Notes: generated by a model not told the origin, from the sequence alone. Positions 1 to 10,592 are shown, counted from the first letter of the stretch. The stretch is 64,000 nucleotides of DNA from Shewanella halotolerans (GCF_019457535.1 NZ_CP080417.1:2790001-2854000), one strand, 5' to 3'. Translations and numbers: made by a program.

Positions 1-234
1 CTTCGCCGTATCCAGTCCCTCCTGCACATCCAGCGGATGTACGCCCGCCGACAAGAACACCTGGTCGAAGGCTGCCATTTTCGCCTGCATAGAGGCAAAA
101 CCTTGCTGGCGCACATTGACGCACAGGAAATACTCCACGCCGCGCTCCTTGGCTTGAGTCAGCAAGGTCTTCAATGAATCTTGATCGGGCGCCGCCTTGA
201 GGCGATCGAGGTGGCAATGGGAATCGATAAGCAC
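1..234 (-). CDS. tatD: TatD-family metal-dependent hydrolase (N-terminal part, cut by window edge)
   Basis: Only the first 78 codons are inside the window; the rest lies beyond position 1. The GTG start at 234 opens LIDSHCHLD, whose HxH pair (residues 6 and 8) is the metal-binding signature at the N terminus of TatD/YcfH DNases. The order tmk-holB-pilZ-tatD on one strand is the usual gammaproteobacterial arrangement and supports the YcfH type. Members are metal-dependent nucleases of the amidohydrolase fold. The exact substrate cannot be read from this fragment. Confidence 0.85.
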   Translation of the reverse strand, partial: MLIDSHCHLDRLKAAPDQDSLKTLLTQAKERGVEYFLCVNVRQQGFASMQAKMAAFDQVFLSAGVHPLDVQEGLDTAK

Positions 235-278
235 GCAAAAATCCTAAGTCACTACAAAAGGAGCCAAAGGATAGCTAT

Positions 279-605
279 CTACATGGTACAGGTCAAATCG
301 CCTGAGGCGAGTTCGCGGGAAAGTAGGTTTTCGATATGATGTTTGTGGGTTTGGGCGTCGGTGATGATCTTCACCCCAATCCCCGCCGGTCGGCCACCGG
401 ATGCGCCCAAAGGATTGATCCACACCACCAGGCCCTGAAACTCATGACGCACGGTCGAGCCCGGTAACTGGTAGGCGATGGTAAGTTCCTGCCCTAAATA
501 GTGGCTTTCGGTAGTCGCCACAAACAGGCCCGCGGGCTGAATAAAGGGCATGTAGGCTCTATATAGCTGATGTAATGTATCAAAATTAACCACGAGATCG
601 ACCAT
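279..605 (-). CDS. pilZ: PilZ-domain protein (type IV pilus PilZ-like)
   Basis: A 108-residue single-domain protein directly after holB (6-nt gap), the position PilZ occupies in Pseudomonas and relatives. A PilZ-like beta-barrel is suggested by the central segment FQGLVVWINP followed by RPAGIGVKI. The classical c-di-GMP motif RxxxR is not visible at the N terminus, as in P. aeruginosa PilZ, which is needed for pilus assembly yet does not bind the nucleotide well. A role in type IV pilus assembly through the FimX/PilB axis is inferred from family and location. Confidence 0.8.
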   Translation of the reverse strand: MVDLVVNFDTLHQLYRAYMPFIQPAGLFVATTESHYLGQELTIAYQLPGSTVRHEFQGLVVWINPLGASGGRPAGIGVKIITDAQTHKHHIENLLSRELASGDLTCTM

Positions 606-611
606 ATTATT

Positions 612-1526
612 TTAACTTGTTGTTAGCGACTGATACTCTAAGATAAACGCCTGAAAAACGGCCATAAAATTCACATTAGGCATCATACTCAGGCTATGAT
701 ACGTCTCCATAACCTTGGCTGCAAATTTTGTTATCTTGATGTTAATTAATGCATCAGCATTTTTCTGCTTCACCAGTTTTTGTCGCAGGACAACATACAA
801 AACCTTAAGTGCATCAGAAACTTGCTTTTCATCTATACTAGTTAAGTTAGCACACAGGTGCCCAGACGACAAACTTTGCACCCAGGCTTTTCTGAGGCCG
901 ATCAAGGCTTCATAGCGACCATCATTTAAGGCGGTGAGCAGATCGACAGGGCCGCCGACAACCGGCAGACACCAGGTCACATCACTGGTAAGTGTAAACT
1001 GCGCCGCCAGCCACTCCTGCACCGTCTCGCGGCTCGGCAGCTGACAATGCAGGCGCTGACAACGACTGCTTATGGTAGCCATCAAACGACTTGGGGTATC
1101 ACTCTGCAGCAACAAGAGGGTCTCTCTGCCCGGCTCTTCCAAAGTCTTCAACAGGGCGTTGGCCGCCGCGGTGTTGAGTCGCTCACAGTTTTTAATCACA
1201 GCGACCCGTCTGCCCCCTTGCTGGGCGGTAGCGGTCAACTTCTGACAAAGCTCCCTGACTTGATCGACCTTGATCTGATTGCCGTCGGCCTCCAGCTGAT
1301 AGCAATCAGGATGGTTACCGGCGATAAACAGCTGACAGCTCTTACACACCCCACAGGCACCACTTTGGGTCGGCGCCATACACAGGCTGGCCTGGGCCAA
1401 GGTATTCGCAAGTTGCATGCCGCCGTAGCCTTGGTGGATCCCCAAGAGATAGGCATGGCCCTGCTGGCCAGATATCAGCTGACTACAGAAAGCCTCACGA
1501 GCCGGGGTTAACCAAGGTAGATCCAT
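612..1526 (-). CDS. holB: DNA polymerase III subunit delta'
   Basis: Clamp-loader subunit delta'. A Cys cluster (CGVCKSC plus an upstream Cys) matches the zinc site of the family, and GRRVAVIKNCERLNTAAANALLKTLEEP is the conserved clamp-loader core including the SRC motif (SSRCQRLH) further on. The P-loop is degenerate, as expected for delta', which does not hydrolyse ATP. I place the start at the ATG at 1526, which has a strong GGGGAG ribosome site 7 nt upstream; an ATG seven codons earlier (1547) overlaps the tmk stop codon but lacks a ribosome site. Confidence 0.92.
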   Translation of the reverse strand: MDLPWLTPAREAFCSQLISGQQGHAYLLGIHQGYGGMQLANTLAQASLCMAPTQSGACGVCKSCQLFIAGNHPDCYQLEADGNQIKVDQVRELCQKLTATAQQGGRRVAVIKNCERLNTAAANALLKTLEEPGRETLLLLQSDTPSRLMATISSRCQRLHCQLPSRETVQEWLAAQFTLTSDVTWCLPVVGGPVDLLTALNDGRYEALIGLRKAWVQSLSSGHLCANLTSIDEKQVSDALKVLYVVLRQKLVKQKNADALINIKITKFAAKVMETYHSLSMMPNVNFMAVFQAFILEYQSLTTS

Positions 1527-1543
1527 CAAAGACTCCCCAACTG

Positions 1544-2176
1544 TCATGACCAGTCTTGTCGTTGCAACACGGCCAAGATCTCTTTATGCACCTGCGCCAT
1601 CGTCTGGCTGGCATCGATCACCACGATAGACTCGTCGTGCGCGGCCAGCTGCAGATAAGTTGCCCTGGCACGCTCGAAGAAACTCAGCGCCTGCAGCTCG
1701 ATTCTATCCAGGGCCCCCCTGTCTCTGGCACGCTGCAATCCAAGTTGAGGATCGATATCCAAGTATAGGGTCAGATCAGGTTTAAAATCTTTCAGGGTCG
1801 CCTGACTCACCGCCTCGACCAGCGGCATGAGTTGACGCCCGCCCCCTTGGTAGGCCAGAGATGAGAGATTGTGTCGATCGCCCAGCACCCAGTTACCCTG
1901 AGCCAAGGCTGGTTTTATCACGTTGGCCACCAGCTGCGCCCTGGCCGCATAGATGAGCAAACACTCTGACTCATCACACAAGGGATCGTTAGGGTCGGCA
2001 ATCTTCACCAGATCCCTAATGCGCTCAGCCAGCGGCGTACCGCCCGGCTCACGGGTACACACGGGCGGTACACCGTTATGTTTCTCGATAAAATCTCTCA
2101 CCAGGGCGATTGCGCTCGACTTGCCTGCCCCTTCCAATCCTTCGATAACGATAAATTTCGCGCTGTTTTGCTTCAT
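1544..2176 (-). CDS. tmk: thymidylate kinase (dTMP kinase)
   Basis: Phosphorylates dTMP to dTDP with ATP. The P-loop GLEGAGKS lies at residues 13-20, followed by the TREPGG motif, and the [15 protein letters not shown] segment binds the nucleotide. Length of 210 residues is typical. Its start overlaps the mltG stop by 4 nt, so translation is probably coupled; holB follows in the same transcript. Confidence 0.96.
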   Translation of the reverse strand: MKQNSAKFIVIEGLEGAGKSSAIALVRDFIEKHNGVPPVCTREPGGTPLAERIRDLVKIADPNDPLCDESECLLIYAARAQLVANVIKPALAQGNWVLGDRHNLSSLAYQGGGRQLMPLVEAVSQATLKDFKPDLTLYLDIDPQLGLQRARDRGALDRIELQALSFFERARATYLQLAAHDESIVVIDASQTMAQVHKEILAVLQRQDWS

Positions 2177-3180
2177 CGATTTCTCTGATACTTATCTACA
2201 GCACGGTTGTGCTCGGTTAATGTTTTAGAAAAGATATGGCTGCCGTCATTCTTCGACACGAAGTAGAGGTAGTCGACATCGGCCGGACGCGCCGCCGCCA
2301 TCAGGGATGCTCCGCTCGGTGCGGCTATAGGAGTCGGCGTCAGGCCATGAATACGATAGGTGTTATAGGGCGTCTGTTCACGCAGGTCCTTGCGGGTAAT
2401 ATTGCCCTGGTAACGCTCACCCATGCCATAGATCACAGTAGGATCTGTCTGCAGACGCATCCCCTTACGCAATCTATTGGTAAAGACCGCCGAGATCCAG
2501 GGGCGCTCGCTGGCCTTGCCCGTCTCTTTCTCGATAATCGACGCCATGGTCAGCAGCTCATAGGGACTCTTTAGCGGTATGCTCTGATCGCGCTCCTGCC
2601 AGGCCTTGTCTAGCTCCTGCTGCATCTTCTGATAGCTCTGCTGCAGAATCACCTTGACCGAATCGCCATTGCCATAATGGTAGGTGTCGGGATAAAACTT
2701 ACCCTCTGGCAGCTTAGAATCATCGCCATTATCCTGAAGGACCTCCAGGAAGGCGCCCTCCTGCCACTTCAGGCGCGGCAATTGCTTGAGCTGCTCGCGC
2801 CACTCTTTGATGCTCTGCCCTTCAACCAAGGTTACGGTAAAGACCATCTCCTTGCCCTGACGTAGCTTTTCGAGCAGCTCGACCACAGTGTCATTGGGGG
2901 AGAGTTGATACAGACCGCTGCGGATCTTTGCAAGCTCGGGGCGCAGCTTAACCAGCAGCTTAAGCTTCCAAAGCTCATCCACGGCACCTGTTTGTGCCAA
3001 GGCATTCGCCATCTGTGAAAAGGAGGTACCACGCACCACTTCAAACTCGACGGGGGCTTCGAGCTTCAGCGGCATCTGCCCGTAACTCACCACACTCTGA
3101 TAGACCCAATACAGGCCAATCGCGCTCAAGGTTAATAGGCTAAAGAGTGCGGTCAGCACGCCTTTGATCAGTTTTTTCAT
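2173..3180 (-). CDS. mltG: endolytic murein transglycosylase MltG
   Basis: Inner-membrane enzyme that cleaves nascent glycan strands and sets their length. An N-terminal membrane helix spans about residues 6-28, followed by a LysM-like region and the YceG catalytic domain. The catalytic glutamate is E217 in ASIIEKETG, equivalent to E218 of the E. coli enzyme. It overlaps pabC upstream and tmk downstream by 4 nt each, the same order as in E. coli (pabC-yceG-tmk-holB). Confidence 0.95.
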   Translation of the reverse strand: MKKLIKGVLTALFSLLTLSAIGLYWVYQSVVSYGQMPLKLEAPVEFEVVRGTSFSQMANALAQTGAVDELWKLKLLVKLRPELAKIRSGLYQLSPNDTVVELLEKLRQGKEMVFTVTLVEGQSIKEWREQLKQLPRLKWQEGAFLEVLQDNGDDSKLPEGKFYPDTYHYGNGDSVKVILQQSYQKMQQELDKAWQERDQSIPLKSPYELLTMASIIEKETGKASERPWISAVFTNRLRKGMRLQTDPTVIYGMGERYQGNITRKDLREQTPYNTYRIHGLTPTPIAAPSGASLMAAARPADVDYLYFVSKNDGSHIFSKTLTEHNRAVDKYQRNR

Positions 3181-4028
3181 AGTATTATTTTTAGATCGTG
3201 TAGCAATTGGGTTAGCAGAGGGCTTTGGCCGAATGAGTGCTGGGCGATACTAGTCATTGCAATATTGGTCACGGGCACAGCGCCAAACAGGCTGTTGCTG
3301 GCCAGAACATGGCCAAAATGCTTGAGCTCTTCGGATGATACGCGGCGCACCTCGAGAGTAAACCCGGACTCGACAAACCAGAGCAGCAACTGCTCGCGCA
3401 TCACACCAGCCACCCCAGCCTGATCCAGACTCGGCGTAACTATGGTGCGACCCTTTATAAAGAAGAGGTTGGCCATGGCGGCCTCTATGATGTTGCCGGC
3501 CGTGTCGCAGACCAGCCAATCATCGAAGCCGTCATCTAACTTGTGTGTGCGGATCAGCACCTGCTCGAGACGATTAAGGTGTTTCATACCCGCCAACAGT
3601 GGCTGCTGTCCGAGCGTCACCGGACTTAGTTGCAACTTGATGCCAGCTGCTTGCCACTGACGGTAATGCGCGGGGATATCATGCAGCGACAACACACAAG
3701 TCGGTGCGGGCGTTTGCGGCGGCATATAACCGCGTCCGCCACTGCCGCGGCTTACTAGTAACTTGAGGCAATAATCTTGGGAAAACTGTTTGGCGCCCTG
3801 CTCACAGGCCTTTGCTATTTGCTCTCGTAGCGCAGCGGAATCTGGCAGCGGGAATCCAAGACGATGAGCCCCTTGGGCCAAACGAAGCAGATGGCTATCC
3901 AGGAAGAGTACCTCAGCGCCTCGACAGCGCATGGTGGCAAACAGGCCATCGCCGTAGGTCAGTCCCCTGTCGAACGCCGAAACACTTACTGCTTGTTCAC
4001 CATTTACCCAGATAGTCTGCGACATCAT
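3177..4028 (-). CDS. pabC: aminodeoxychorismate lyase
   Basis: PLP enzyme of fold type IV that converts 4-amino-4-deoxychorismate to p-aminobenzoate and pyruvate for folate synthesis. [15 protein letters not shown] near residue 20 is the family signature; K149 in [13 protein letters not shown] is the expected PLP lysine. The ATG overlaps the dcd stop by 4 nt. Branched-chain aminotransferases share this fold, but length and location next to mltG favour PabC. Confidence 0.93.
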   Translation of the reverse strand: MMSQTIWVNGEQAVSVSAFDRGLTYGDGLFATMRCRGAEVLFLDSHLLRLAQGAHRLGFPLPDSAALREQIAKACEQGAKQFSQDYCLKLLVSRGSGGRGYMPPQTPAPTCVLSLHDIPAHYRQWQAAGIKLQLSPVTLGQQPLLAGMKHLNRLEQVLIRTHKLDDGFDDWLVCDTAGNIIEAAMANLFFIKGRTIVTPSLDQAGVAGVMREQLLLWFVESGFTLEVRRVSSEELKHFGHVLASNSLFGAVPVTNIAMTSIAQHSFGQSPLLTQLLHDLKIIL

Positions 4029-4609
4029 TTGTCCTGACTGATCCGACTGGCAACGGCTTCTTGCTGATCCCTGTACTTAGCACTCTTGCGCTTATTGTAG
4101 GGGCGCGCCACGGGCGAGCTTAGACGCTCGAAGTTGAGGGCGCCTATGGTCATCATGGGCTTCAAGGCCAGGGGAAGCTTGCCGCTGTTGAAGAACTCGA
4201 GCACTATCTTTCCCTGCCAACCGGGATCGATGCGATGGGCCGTGACATGCACCATGAGCCCTAACCTTGCCAGAGAAGAACGACCATCCAACCAGCCGAC
4301 GATATCGGCCGGCAGGGTCAGACTCTCATGGGTAACAGCCAGTGCGAGCTCGCCGGGATGGAGGAAAAAGGCTTCCCCTTCGGGGATCACTATCTTATCG
4401 CTCATCACACGATCCAGAGCCGCCTGCACCTCGCTGCTGGGGCCACTGAGATCGATATAGGGGGCCGTATGATCTTGAAATACGCGGAACTGATTACCGA
4501 GTTTCACATCGACACTGACGCCACTGATGGCCTCAGCATCGGGACGGGGATCGATGACAATTGTCCCCTCCTCTAAACATGCTGCTATCTCTAAATCCGT
4601 TAAACGCAT
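4025..4609 (-). CDS. dcd: dCTP deaminase
   Basis: Deaminates dCTP to dUTP, feeding dTTP synthesis; 194 residues against 193 in E. coli. The trimeric dUTPase-like fold is recognised from [17 protein letters not shown] and the catalytic segment [24 protein letters not shown]. It sits upstream of pabC with translational overlap and downstream of udk, as part of a run of nucleotide and cofactor genes. Confidence 0.96.
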   Translation of the reverse strand: MRLTDLEIAACLEEGTIVIDPRPDAEAISGVSVDVKLGNQFRVFQDHTAPYIDLSGPSSEVQAALDRVMSDKIVIPEGEAFFLHPGELALAVTHESLTLPADIVGWLDGRSSLARLGLMVHVTAHRIDPGWQGKIVLEFFNSGKLPLALKPMMTIGALNFERLSSPVARPYNKRKSAKYRDQQEAVASRISQDK

Positions 4610-4636
4610 CCCAGCCTAACTCCCCATATCAAGCGA

Positions 4637-5272
4637 TTATTTTGCTAAAAGGTGTTGAATTCTAGCCTTTAATATATCGGTTGCGATGCGGTTTTTACCA
4701 CCACGCGGCACGATAATATCGGCATATTGCTTAGAAGGATCGATAAATTGCAGGAACATAGGACGCACTGTCTGAGTGTACTGCTGCATCACAGACTCCA
4801 TGGTACGGCCACGCTCGGCCACATCGCGGGTCAGGCGGCGCATGAAGCAGATGTCCAGTGGCGTGTCCATAAAGACGCTGGCATCCATCTGCTCGCGCAG
4901 GTTCGGATCTGTCAGTAGCAAGATCCCCTCAAGGATGATCACCTTCTTGGGTGTCATGGTGACTGTCTCGGCCATACGGGTATGCTCGGTATAGCTGTAT
5001 TGAGGGATCTCCACCGCCTCGCCATTTTTCAGGGCGCTGAGGTGTTCACACAGCAGCTGATGATCCAGCGCCTTTGGGTGGTCATAATTGGTCAATACTC
5101 GCTGATCCATCGACAGATGGCCCTGATCCTTATAGTAGGCATCCTCGGCAATAACCCCTATCTGATCTGTGCCCAGATCACGGCATAGCTCCTCGAAAAT
5201 CGTCTTCGCGATTAGGCTCTTACCCGATGCCGATGCCCCTGCGATACCAATTATGACACATTGCGAATTCAT
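4637..5272 (-). CDS. udk: uridine kinase
   Basis: Pyrimidine salvage kinase for uridine and cytidine. P-loop GASASGKS is at residues 12-19. EDAYYKDQ and NYDHPKALD follow, the latter a signature of uridine kinases that separates them from phosphoribulokinases. The length of 211 residues is normal. It lies between apbC and dcd; this apbC-udk-dcd neighbourhood also exists in enterobacteria. Confidence 0.96.
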   Translation of the reverse strand: MNSQCVIIGIAGASASGKSLIAKTIFEELCRDLGTDQIGVIAEDAYYKDQGHLSMDQRVLTNYDHPKALDHQLLCEHLSALKNGEAVEIPQYSYTEHTRMAETVTMTPKKVIILEGILLLTDPNLREQMDASVFMDTPLDICFMRRLTRDVAERGRTMESVMQQYTQTVRPMFLQFIDPSKQYADIIVPRGGKNRIATDILKARIQHLLAK

Positions 5273-5284
5273 GCTTTGTAAACC

Positions 5285-6397
5285 TTACTCATCATCTGAA
5301 ATTGAAATAGATACGACACTCTGTGTCTGGCTTAGGGCAAGTTGTGCCCCCACCTTTCTGGCGATCTCCTTATACAACAAGGCCACCTGGCTCTCGCCAT
5401 CCGCCACCACGGTCGGCGTGCCTTTATCCACATCCTCGCGGATATTCAGTTGCAGCGGTAGCTGCCCCAAAAGCGGTACATTGTAACGCGCAGCCATCTT
5501 AAGGCCGCCATCTTCACCGAAGAGATGCTCCTTATGACCACAGTCGCTACAGATATGGAAACTCATGTTCTCGACGATACCCAGCACAGGAATATTCACC
5601 TTCTGGAACATACTGATCCCCTTCTTAGCATCGGCCAAGGCGATATCTTGCGGGGTGGTGACCACCACGGCGCCGCTTACCGGCACCTTCTGCGACAGGG
5701 TCAGCTGAATGTCGCCGGTACCTGGTGGCATGTCGATCACCAGATAATCAAGCTCTGGCCACAGGGTCTCATTTAACAGCTGCGCCAGCGCGCCGGCCGC
5801 CATAGGGCCGCGCCATACGGCGGCCTCATCACCATTGACGATAAAGCCGATAGACTGGGCGGCGATACCATGAGCCTCGGCGGCGGTCATCATCTTGCCG
5901 TCGGGTGAGACGGGGTTAAAATTGGGTACGCCCAGCATGAGCGGAATGGAGGGGCCATAGATATCGGCATCGAGAATCCCCACCTTGGCGCCTTCGGCTG
6001 CTAATGCCAGCGCCAGGTTAACCGAGGTGGTCGACTTACCCACGCCACCTTTGCCCGAGGCAACGGCAATTACCTGCTTGACATTGGGTAACGGCTCGAC
6101 GGCTCCCGATGAGATCACTGCTGGCTGGAAATCGATTTCGCACTCGACTTCATCTATGGCATCGAGCACCGCCAGCTTGTTGGTGATCGCCATGACGGTA
6201 TCGCGATACTGGCTCTGGCAGGGATAGGGGTAACACAGCCCCAGCTGCAATCGCTTGCCTTCAATATCCAGCTTGGTGACACAACCTGCGCTCACCAGAC
6301 CTTGCATTAAATAGGGGTCTTGATGGGCATCTAAAATAGCCAAAACCGGACCGAGCAGATCATCATGAAGATGATAATTCTGAGACGCTGAAGACAA
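5285..6397 (-). CDS. apbC: iron-sulfur cluster carrier protein ApbC/Mrp
   Basis: P-loop ATPase that carries and transfers Fe-S clusters. An N-terminal MIP18-like domain (about residues 1-95) precedes the deviant Walker A motif GKGGVGKS; a CxxC pair (CSDC) near residue 285 is the likely cluster ligand at the dimer interface. I choose the TTG at 6397 because GGAGGT sits 7 nt upstream; the reading frame extends five codons further but would overlap that ribosome site. The resulting 370 residues match the E. coli length. It diverges from metG, as in E. coli. Confidence 0.93.
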   Translation of the reverse strand: MSSASQNYHLHDDLLGPVLAILDAHQDPYLMQGLVSAGCVTKLDIEGKRLQLGLCYPYPCQSQYRDTVMAITNKLAVLDAIDEVECEIDFQPAVISSGAVEPLPNVKQVIAVASGKGGVGKSTTSVNLALALAAEGAKVGILDADIYGPSIPLMLGVPNFNPVSPDGKMMTAAEAHGIAAQSIGFIVNGDEAAVWRGPMAAGALAQLLNETLWPELDYLVIDMPPGTGDIQLTLSQKVPVSGAVVVTTPQDIALADAKKGISMFQKVNIPVLGIVENMSFHICSDCGHKEHLFGEDGGLKMAARYNVPLLGQLPLQLNIREDVDKGTPTVVADGESQVALLYKEIARKVGAQLALSQTQSVVSISISDDE

Positions 6398-6556
6398 AAC
6401 GACTACCTCCAAAAATAAATTTGGCTAAGTGTATCAGAAAAACTCCTCATATTCGGATAGATTTAGTTCACTTAAAGCAGCTTTTGATGAAACTTTAGCG
6501 ATGATCGGTTAGTATCTATGCCATTCTTTTTGGGCACTTACTGATTTAGAGACAAG

Positions 6557-8578
6557 ATGGCAACTTCACAACGTAAAATTCTCGTGACCAGCGCACTTCC
6601 GTACGCCAATGGCCCCATTCATTTAGGTCACATGCTTGAATATATTCAAACCGATATCTGGGCGCGTTTTCAAAAGCTACGCGGCCACGAATGTCACTAC
6701 ATCTGTGCAGACGATGCCCACGGCACGCCCATCATGCTTAAGGCGCAGCAGCTCGGCATGGCGCCAGAAGAGATGATCGCTCAGGTACAGAAAGAGCATC
6801 AGCAGGATTTTGCCGACTTTAATATTCAGTTCGATAATTTCCACAGCACCCACAGCGACGAAAACCGTGAGCTGGCGAGCGAGATCTATCTCAAACTTCG
6901 CGATGGCGGCTATATCAAGTCAAAGACCATCTCTCAGCTGTTCGATCCTGAAAAGTCTATGTTCCTGCCGGACCGCTTCGTTAAGGGCACCTGCCCTAAG
7001 TGTAAGTCTGTGGATCAATATGGCGACAACTGTGACAGCTGCGGCGCGACCTACAGCCCAACGGATCTAATCGATCCTAAATCGGCAGTATCGGGTGCCA
7101 CACCTGTGATGAAGGAGACAGAACACTTCTTCTTCGACCTACCCGCCTTCGAAGAGATGTTGAAAGAGTGGACCCGTTCAGGGTCCTTACAACAAGAGAT
7201 GGCCAACAAGCTGGGCGAGTGGTTCGAACAAGGCCTGCAGCAGTGGGACATTACCCGTGATGCGCCTTACTTCGGCTTCGAGATCCCTGATGCACCGGGT
7301 AAATTCTTCTACGTCTGGCTAGATGCGCCTATCGGCTATATGGGCTCGTTCAAGAACCTGTGCAACAAGCGCGGCGACCTTAACTTCGACGAGTTCTGGG
7401 CCAAAGACTCTACCGCAGAGGTGTATCACTTCATCGGTAAGGATATCGTCTACTTCCACAGCCTGTTCTGGCCAGCCATGCTTGAAGGCGCGGGATTCCG
7501 TAAGCCAAACAGCGTCTATGCCCACGGCTATGTGACAGTGAACGGCGCCAAGATGTCAAAGTCTAAAGGCACCTTCATCAAGGCCAGAACCTATCTGGAT
7601 AACTTAAATCCTGAGTACCTGCGTTACTACTACGCGGCTAAGCTCAGCAGCCGTATCGACGATCTCGACCTTAACCTGGAAGACTTCGCTCAACGCGTCA
7701 ACTCAGATCTCGTGGGTAAGCTGGTTAACCTCGCCTCTCGCACCGCAGGCTTTATCAGCAAGCGTTTCGAGGGCAAGCTGGCCAAGGTCGCCGACACCAG
7801 CCTGACCGAGACCTTCCTCGCCAAGGCCGATGCCATCGCCGAATATTACGAGACCCGTGAATTTGGTAAGGCGATGCGTGAGATCATGGCCCTGGCCGAT
7901 ATCGCCAACGCATTTGTCGCCGATGCCGCCCCATGGCAGCTGGTGAAAGAGGAAGATAAGCAAGAGGAAGCCCATCAGGTATGTAGCAACGCGCTGAACC
8001 TGTTCCGCATCCTGGTGACCTACCTCAAGCCAGTGCTGCCTCAGCTGGCCAAAGATGTGGAAGCCTTCCTGCAACTTGAACTGACCTGGGATGACTTAGC
8101 AAGAGATCTCAGCGGTCACGAAATCGCACCGTTCAAGGCCTTGATGCAGCGCGTCGAGATGAAGAACATCGAAGCCATTATCGAAGCGTCTACCGAAAAC
8201 CTACAGGTAGCCGAGGCGCCTAAGAGCCAGCTGGATCTCGACCCTATCAGCGAAGAGATCAGCTTCGACGACTTCGCCAAGTTAGATCTGCGTATCGCCC
8301 GTATCGCCAAGGCGGAACATGTGCCTGAAGCCAACAAGCTGCTTAAGCTGCAGCTGGACCTAGGCGGCGAGACCAAGCAGGTGTTTGCAGGCATCAAGTC
8401 TGCCTATGCCCCAGAAGATCTGGAAGGCAAGCTGACCGTGATGGTCGCTAACCTGGCGCCGCGTAAGATGCGTTTCGGCATGTCTGAAGGCATGGTGCTT
8501 GCGGCCGGTCCAGGTAAGAAAGATCTGTGGATCCTAGAGCCACATGAAGGTGCCCAACCTGGCATGCGCGTTAAATAA
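6557..8578 (+). CDS. metG: methionyl-tRNA synthetase
   Basis: Charges tRNA-Met. The class I HIGH motif appears as HLGH at residues 22-25 and the KMSKS motif as KMSKSKGT in the second half of the catalytic domain. A zinc-binding insertion carries CPKC and CDSC. The C terminus (about residues 570-673) is the tRNA-binding domain used for dimerisation, starting with [14 protein letters not shown]. It is monocistronic with its own terminator. Confidence 0.98.
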   Translation: MATSQRKILVTSALPYANGPIHLGHMLEYIQTDIWARFQKLRGHECHYICADDAHGTPIMLKAQQLGMAPEEMIAQVQKEHQQDFADFNIQFDNFHSTHSDENRELASEIYLKLRDGGYIKSKTISQLFDPEKSMFLPDRFVKGTCPKCKSVDQYGDNCDSCGATYSPTDLIDPKSAVSGATPVMKETEHFFFDLPAFEEMLKEWTRSGSLQQEMANKLGEWFEQGLQQWDITRDAPYFGFEIPDAPGKFFYVWLDAPIGYMGSFKNLCNKRGDLNFDEFWAKDSTAEVYHFIGKDIVYFHSLFWPAMLEGAGFRKPNSVYAHGYVTVNGAKMSKSKGTFIKARTYLDNLNPEYLRYYYAAKLSSRIDDLDLNLEDFAQRVNSDLVGKLVNLASRTAGFISKRFEGKLAKVADTSLTETFLAKADAIAEYYETREFGKAMREIMALADIANAFVADAAPWQLVKEEDKQEEAHQVCSNALNLFRILVTYLKPVLPQLAKDVEAFLQLELTWDDLARDLSGHEIAPFKALMQRVEMKNIEAIIEASTENLQVAEAPKSQLDLDPISEEISFDDFAKLDLRIARIAKAEHVPEANKLLKLQLDLGGETKQVFAGIKSAYAPEDLEGKLTVMVANLAPRKMRFGMSEGMVLAAGPGKKDLWILEPHEGAQPGMRVK

Positions 8579-8612
8579 GTCGCTTGTTCGGAACTCAACC
8601 GAGAAGACACAA

Positions 8613-8638
8613 AAAAGGCCGCTAACTAGCGGCCTTTT
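8613..8638. terminator. bidirectional rho-independent terminator between metG and nif3-like gene
   Basis: An 8-bp GC-rich stem (GGCCGCTA with TAGCGGCC, 2-nt loop) is flanked by A and T runs on both sides, so it can serve the convergent genes on each side. Confidence 0.85.
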
Positions 8639-8680
8639 CTTTTAGATACTCGACTTGAGTCAGCTTTAACAATCGATTCG

Positions 8681-9433
8681 CTACACCGGATTGTCGATAT
8701 CCACGAAATGGTGAGTCAGGCCAAACTCGTTAGCCAAATGCTCACCCAATGCCTTGATGCCAAATCTTTCCGTGGCGTGATGACCCGCGGCAAAGTAGTG
8801 AATATCCTGCTCGACCGCGCTATGGAAGGTGCGCTCAGACACCTCACCACTGATAAAGGCATCGACGCCCAAATCTACGGCGATATCTATGTAGTCTTGC
8901 GCCCCGCCGCTACACCAGGCCAGGCGATGAATCGGCTTATCGCTCTCACCCAGGTGTAATGCCTGACGACCCAGAACGCCGGCCAGATGCTCGGCAAACG
9001 CACTCGGCGCCACAGGCTCATCGAGACGCCCCTGCCACACCAGGCCCTGGGCAACCCCCTCCACCGACTCGGCATCTATGATCCCAAGCTCTCTAGCCAA
9101 CTCGGCGTTGTTCCCCAGCATAGGATGACCATCGAGCGGCAGATGATAACCATAGAGGTTGATATCATTATTGATCAATGACTTGATGCGACGATACTTC
9201 ATCCCTGTGATGGTCTCAGGCTCACCCTTCCAGAAAAAACCATGGTGCACCAGCAAGGCATCGGCGTTTAGCTCAACCGCCTTGTCGATCAATGCCTGAC
9301 AGGCGGTCACTCCGGTGACAATCGTCTTAATTCGCTCCTTGCCCTCGACCTGTAACCCGTTGGGGGCATAATCCTTGTAGCTGCCTACCTGCAGAAATTC
9401 CGTGAGGTATCGAGTCAATGCTGTGCGATTCAT
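8681..9433 (-). CDS. Nif3-like dinuclear metal-centre protein (YbgI family)
   Basis: A member of the Nif3/NGG1p-interacting factor family that forms hexameric rings with two metal ions per active site. Metal ligands are visible in ADALLVHHGFFW, GYHLPLDGHP and the C-terminal AAGHHATERFG. The E. coli homologue YbgI is classed as a possible GTP cyclohydrolase type or metal-dependent hydrolase; its true substrate is not settled. AGGAGC precedes the ATG. Confidence 0.9.
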   Translation of the reverse strand: MNRTALTRYLTEFLQVGSYKDYAPNGLQVEGKERIKTIVTGVTACQALIDKAVELNADALLVHHGFFWKGEPETITGMKYRRIKSLINNDINLYGYHLPLDGHPMLGNNAELARELGIIDAESVEGVAQGLVWQGRLDEPVAPSAFAEHLAGVLGRQALHLGESDKPIHRLAWCSGGAQDYIDIAVDLGVDAFISGEVSERTFHSAVEQDIHYFAAGHHATERFGIKALGEHLANEFGLTHHFVDIDNPV

Positions 9434-9568
9434 CTAAGCTCCTCATATGAATCAAATAACTTTGGCCGTTCCAGCGCTCAAAGGCTGAAAAAATGACCGT
9501 GACGATAGCGCCTAGTTTAGCCATATCTGGGCCTCAGTTCATAGAAATACGTTGAATTTCTGTGAAAA

Positions 9569-9597
9569 TTGGACAATTCAGGCGTTTCAGCTATAAA
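9569..9597 (+). promoter_or_regulatory. sigma-70 promoter for the Lys/Ala-rich small protein gene
   Basis: TTGGAC and TATAAA hexamers are separated by 17 nt. The predicted start point lies about 40 nt before the ATG at 9645. Confidence 0.6.
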
Positions 9598-9644
9598 ATT
9601 AGGCCAAACCTTCAATTACACATTAAAAGAAATAGGTTAATACT

Positions 9645-10004
9645 ATGTCAAAGTTGACCAAAGAAGAGGTGATCAGCACACTCGAGGCTGCATTGAGCAA
9701 GGCGCAGGGTAAGAGCGTTACCATCGAGCAAAAAGGAAGCTGGTACAAGATCGATGGTGGTAAGTCTCTTCGTTTTAGTGATTTAGAAGCTATGTTGGCT
9801 GAACAAGGTGAGCAAGCTCCTGCAGCTAAGGCTCCGGCAAAAGCGGAAAAACCTAAGGCCGCGCCTAAGAAAGCCGCACCTGCAAAAGCAGCAAAGCCTA
9901 AGGCAGAGGCGAAAGCCAGCAAATCAACCTCTGGTGGCATGACACCGAAAGAACTATGGCGTGCTAAGCTGGCGGGTAAAGGACAACTTCCCCGCGGCTT
10001 CTAA
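9645..10004 (+). CDS. small Lys/Ala/Pro-rich protein, histone-like tail
   Basis: A 119-residue protein with three parts. Residues 1-58 look like a folded N-terminal domain (KGSWYKIDGGKSLRFSDLEAML). Residues about 59-98 are an Ala/Lys/Pro-rich linker with repeated KAAP/AKPKA units, similar in composition to H1-like proteins and AlgP tails. The last 21 residues (from MTPKELWRAKL to GQLPRGF) form a conserved-looking basic end. It has its own promoter and terminator. A nucleic-acid-binding role is inferred from composition only; I do not recognise the N-terminal domain. Confidence 0.85.
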   Translation: MSKLTKEEVISTLEAALSKAQGKSVTIEQKGSWYKIDGGKSLRFSDLEAMLAEQGEQAPAAKAPAKAEKPKAAPKKAAPAKAAKPKAEAKASKSTSGGMTPKELWRAKLAGKGQLPRGF

Positions 10005-10040
10005 ACAAGCTACTTGTCGTTATAAAAACGTATCGTCATA

Positions 10041-10067
10041 AAAAAGGAGCCTCTTGGCTCCTTTTTT
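10041..10067. terminator. rho-independent terminator after the Lys/Ala-rich gene
   Basis: Stem AAAAAGGAGCC/GGCTCCTTTTT with a 4-nt loop; A and T runs on both sides make it usable by the convergent glycine-zipper gene too. Confidence 0.85.
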
Positions 10068-10100
10068 ATTGAATATAACCCTTCAATAGATACACGGCTG

Positions 10101-10592
10101 CTACATCGCCAGATCGACTCGCACGCCCCCCTGCAGGTAGACCACGCGCACCTCATCATCGACGTTGAAAATCATGCCGGGATCCAGGTCTTGAATCACC
10201 ATTACCTCCCGACCATCTACATAACGTATCATCAGCTCCACCAGCTTCAACTGCTGATAGTAATCGCCGCCCGCATTATGGCCTATGCCGCCACCAATGA
10301 GGGCCCCCAATACTGTGGCAACATCCTGACCGCTACCGCCACCAAATTGATGCCCTATGACGCCACCGATCAAGGCGCCACCAAATGTACGCCAGCCCTG
10401 GTTACGATCTTCCACTAACTGAGTCTGGGTAATATTACGTACCGAGGTGACATAACCATACTCTACCTTCTCGACAGGGACGGCTTGATTGCGCTCATAG
10501 GCCGCACTGGCACTAGCACTCAGTCCCAGACTGGCAACCAAGATAAAAACTGACCAAATGAAGCGAAAGAGGCTGGGTGTAGGTTTCAACAT
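10101..10592 (-). CDS. glycine-zipper 2TM domain envelope protein (SlyB/17-kDa antigen type)
   Basis: 163 residues. The N-terminal signal peptide (about residues 1-30, ending ASASA) has no lipobox Cys, unlike SlyB lipoproteins. Two glycine-zipper helices follow: FGGALIGGVIGHQFGGG and VLGALIGGGIGHNAGG. The C-terminal part is a small beta domain ending in RVVYLQGGVRVDLAM. This is the Rickettsia 17-kDa antigen/glycine-zipper family, thought to sit in or near the outer membrane. Function unknown. Confidence 0.85.
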   Translation of the reverse strand: MLKPTPSLFRFIWSVFILVASLGLSASASAAYERNQAVPVEKVEYGYVTSVRNITQTQLVEDRNQGWRTFGGALIGGVIGHQFGGGSGQDVATVLGALIGGGIGHNAGGDYYQQLKLVELMIRYVDGREVMVIQDLDPGMIFNVDDEVRVVYLQGGVRVDLAM

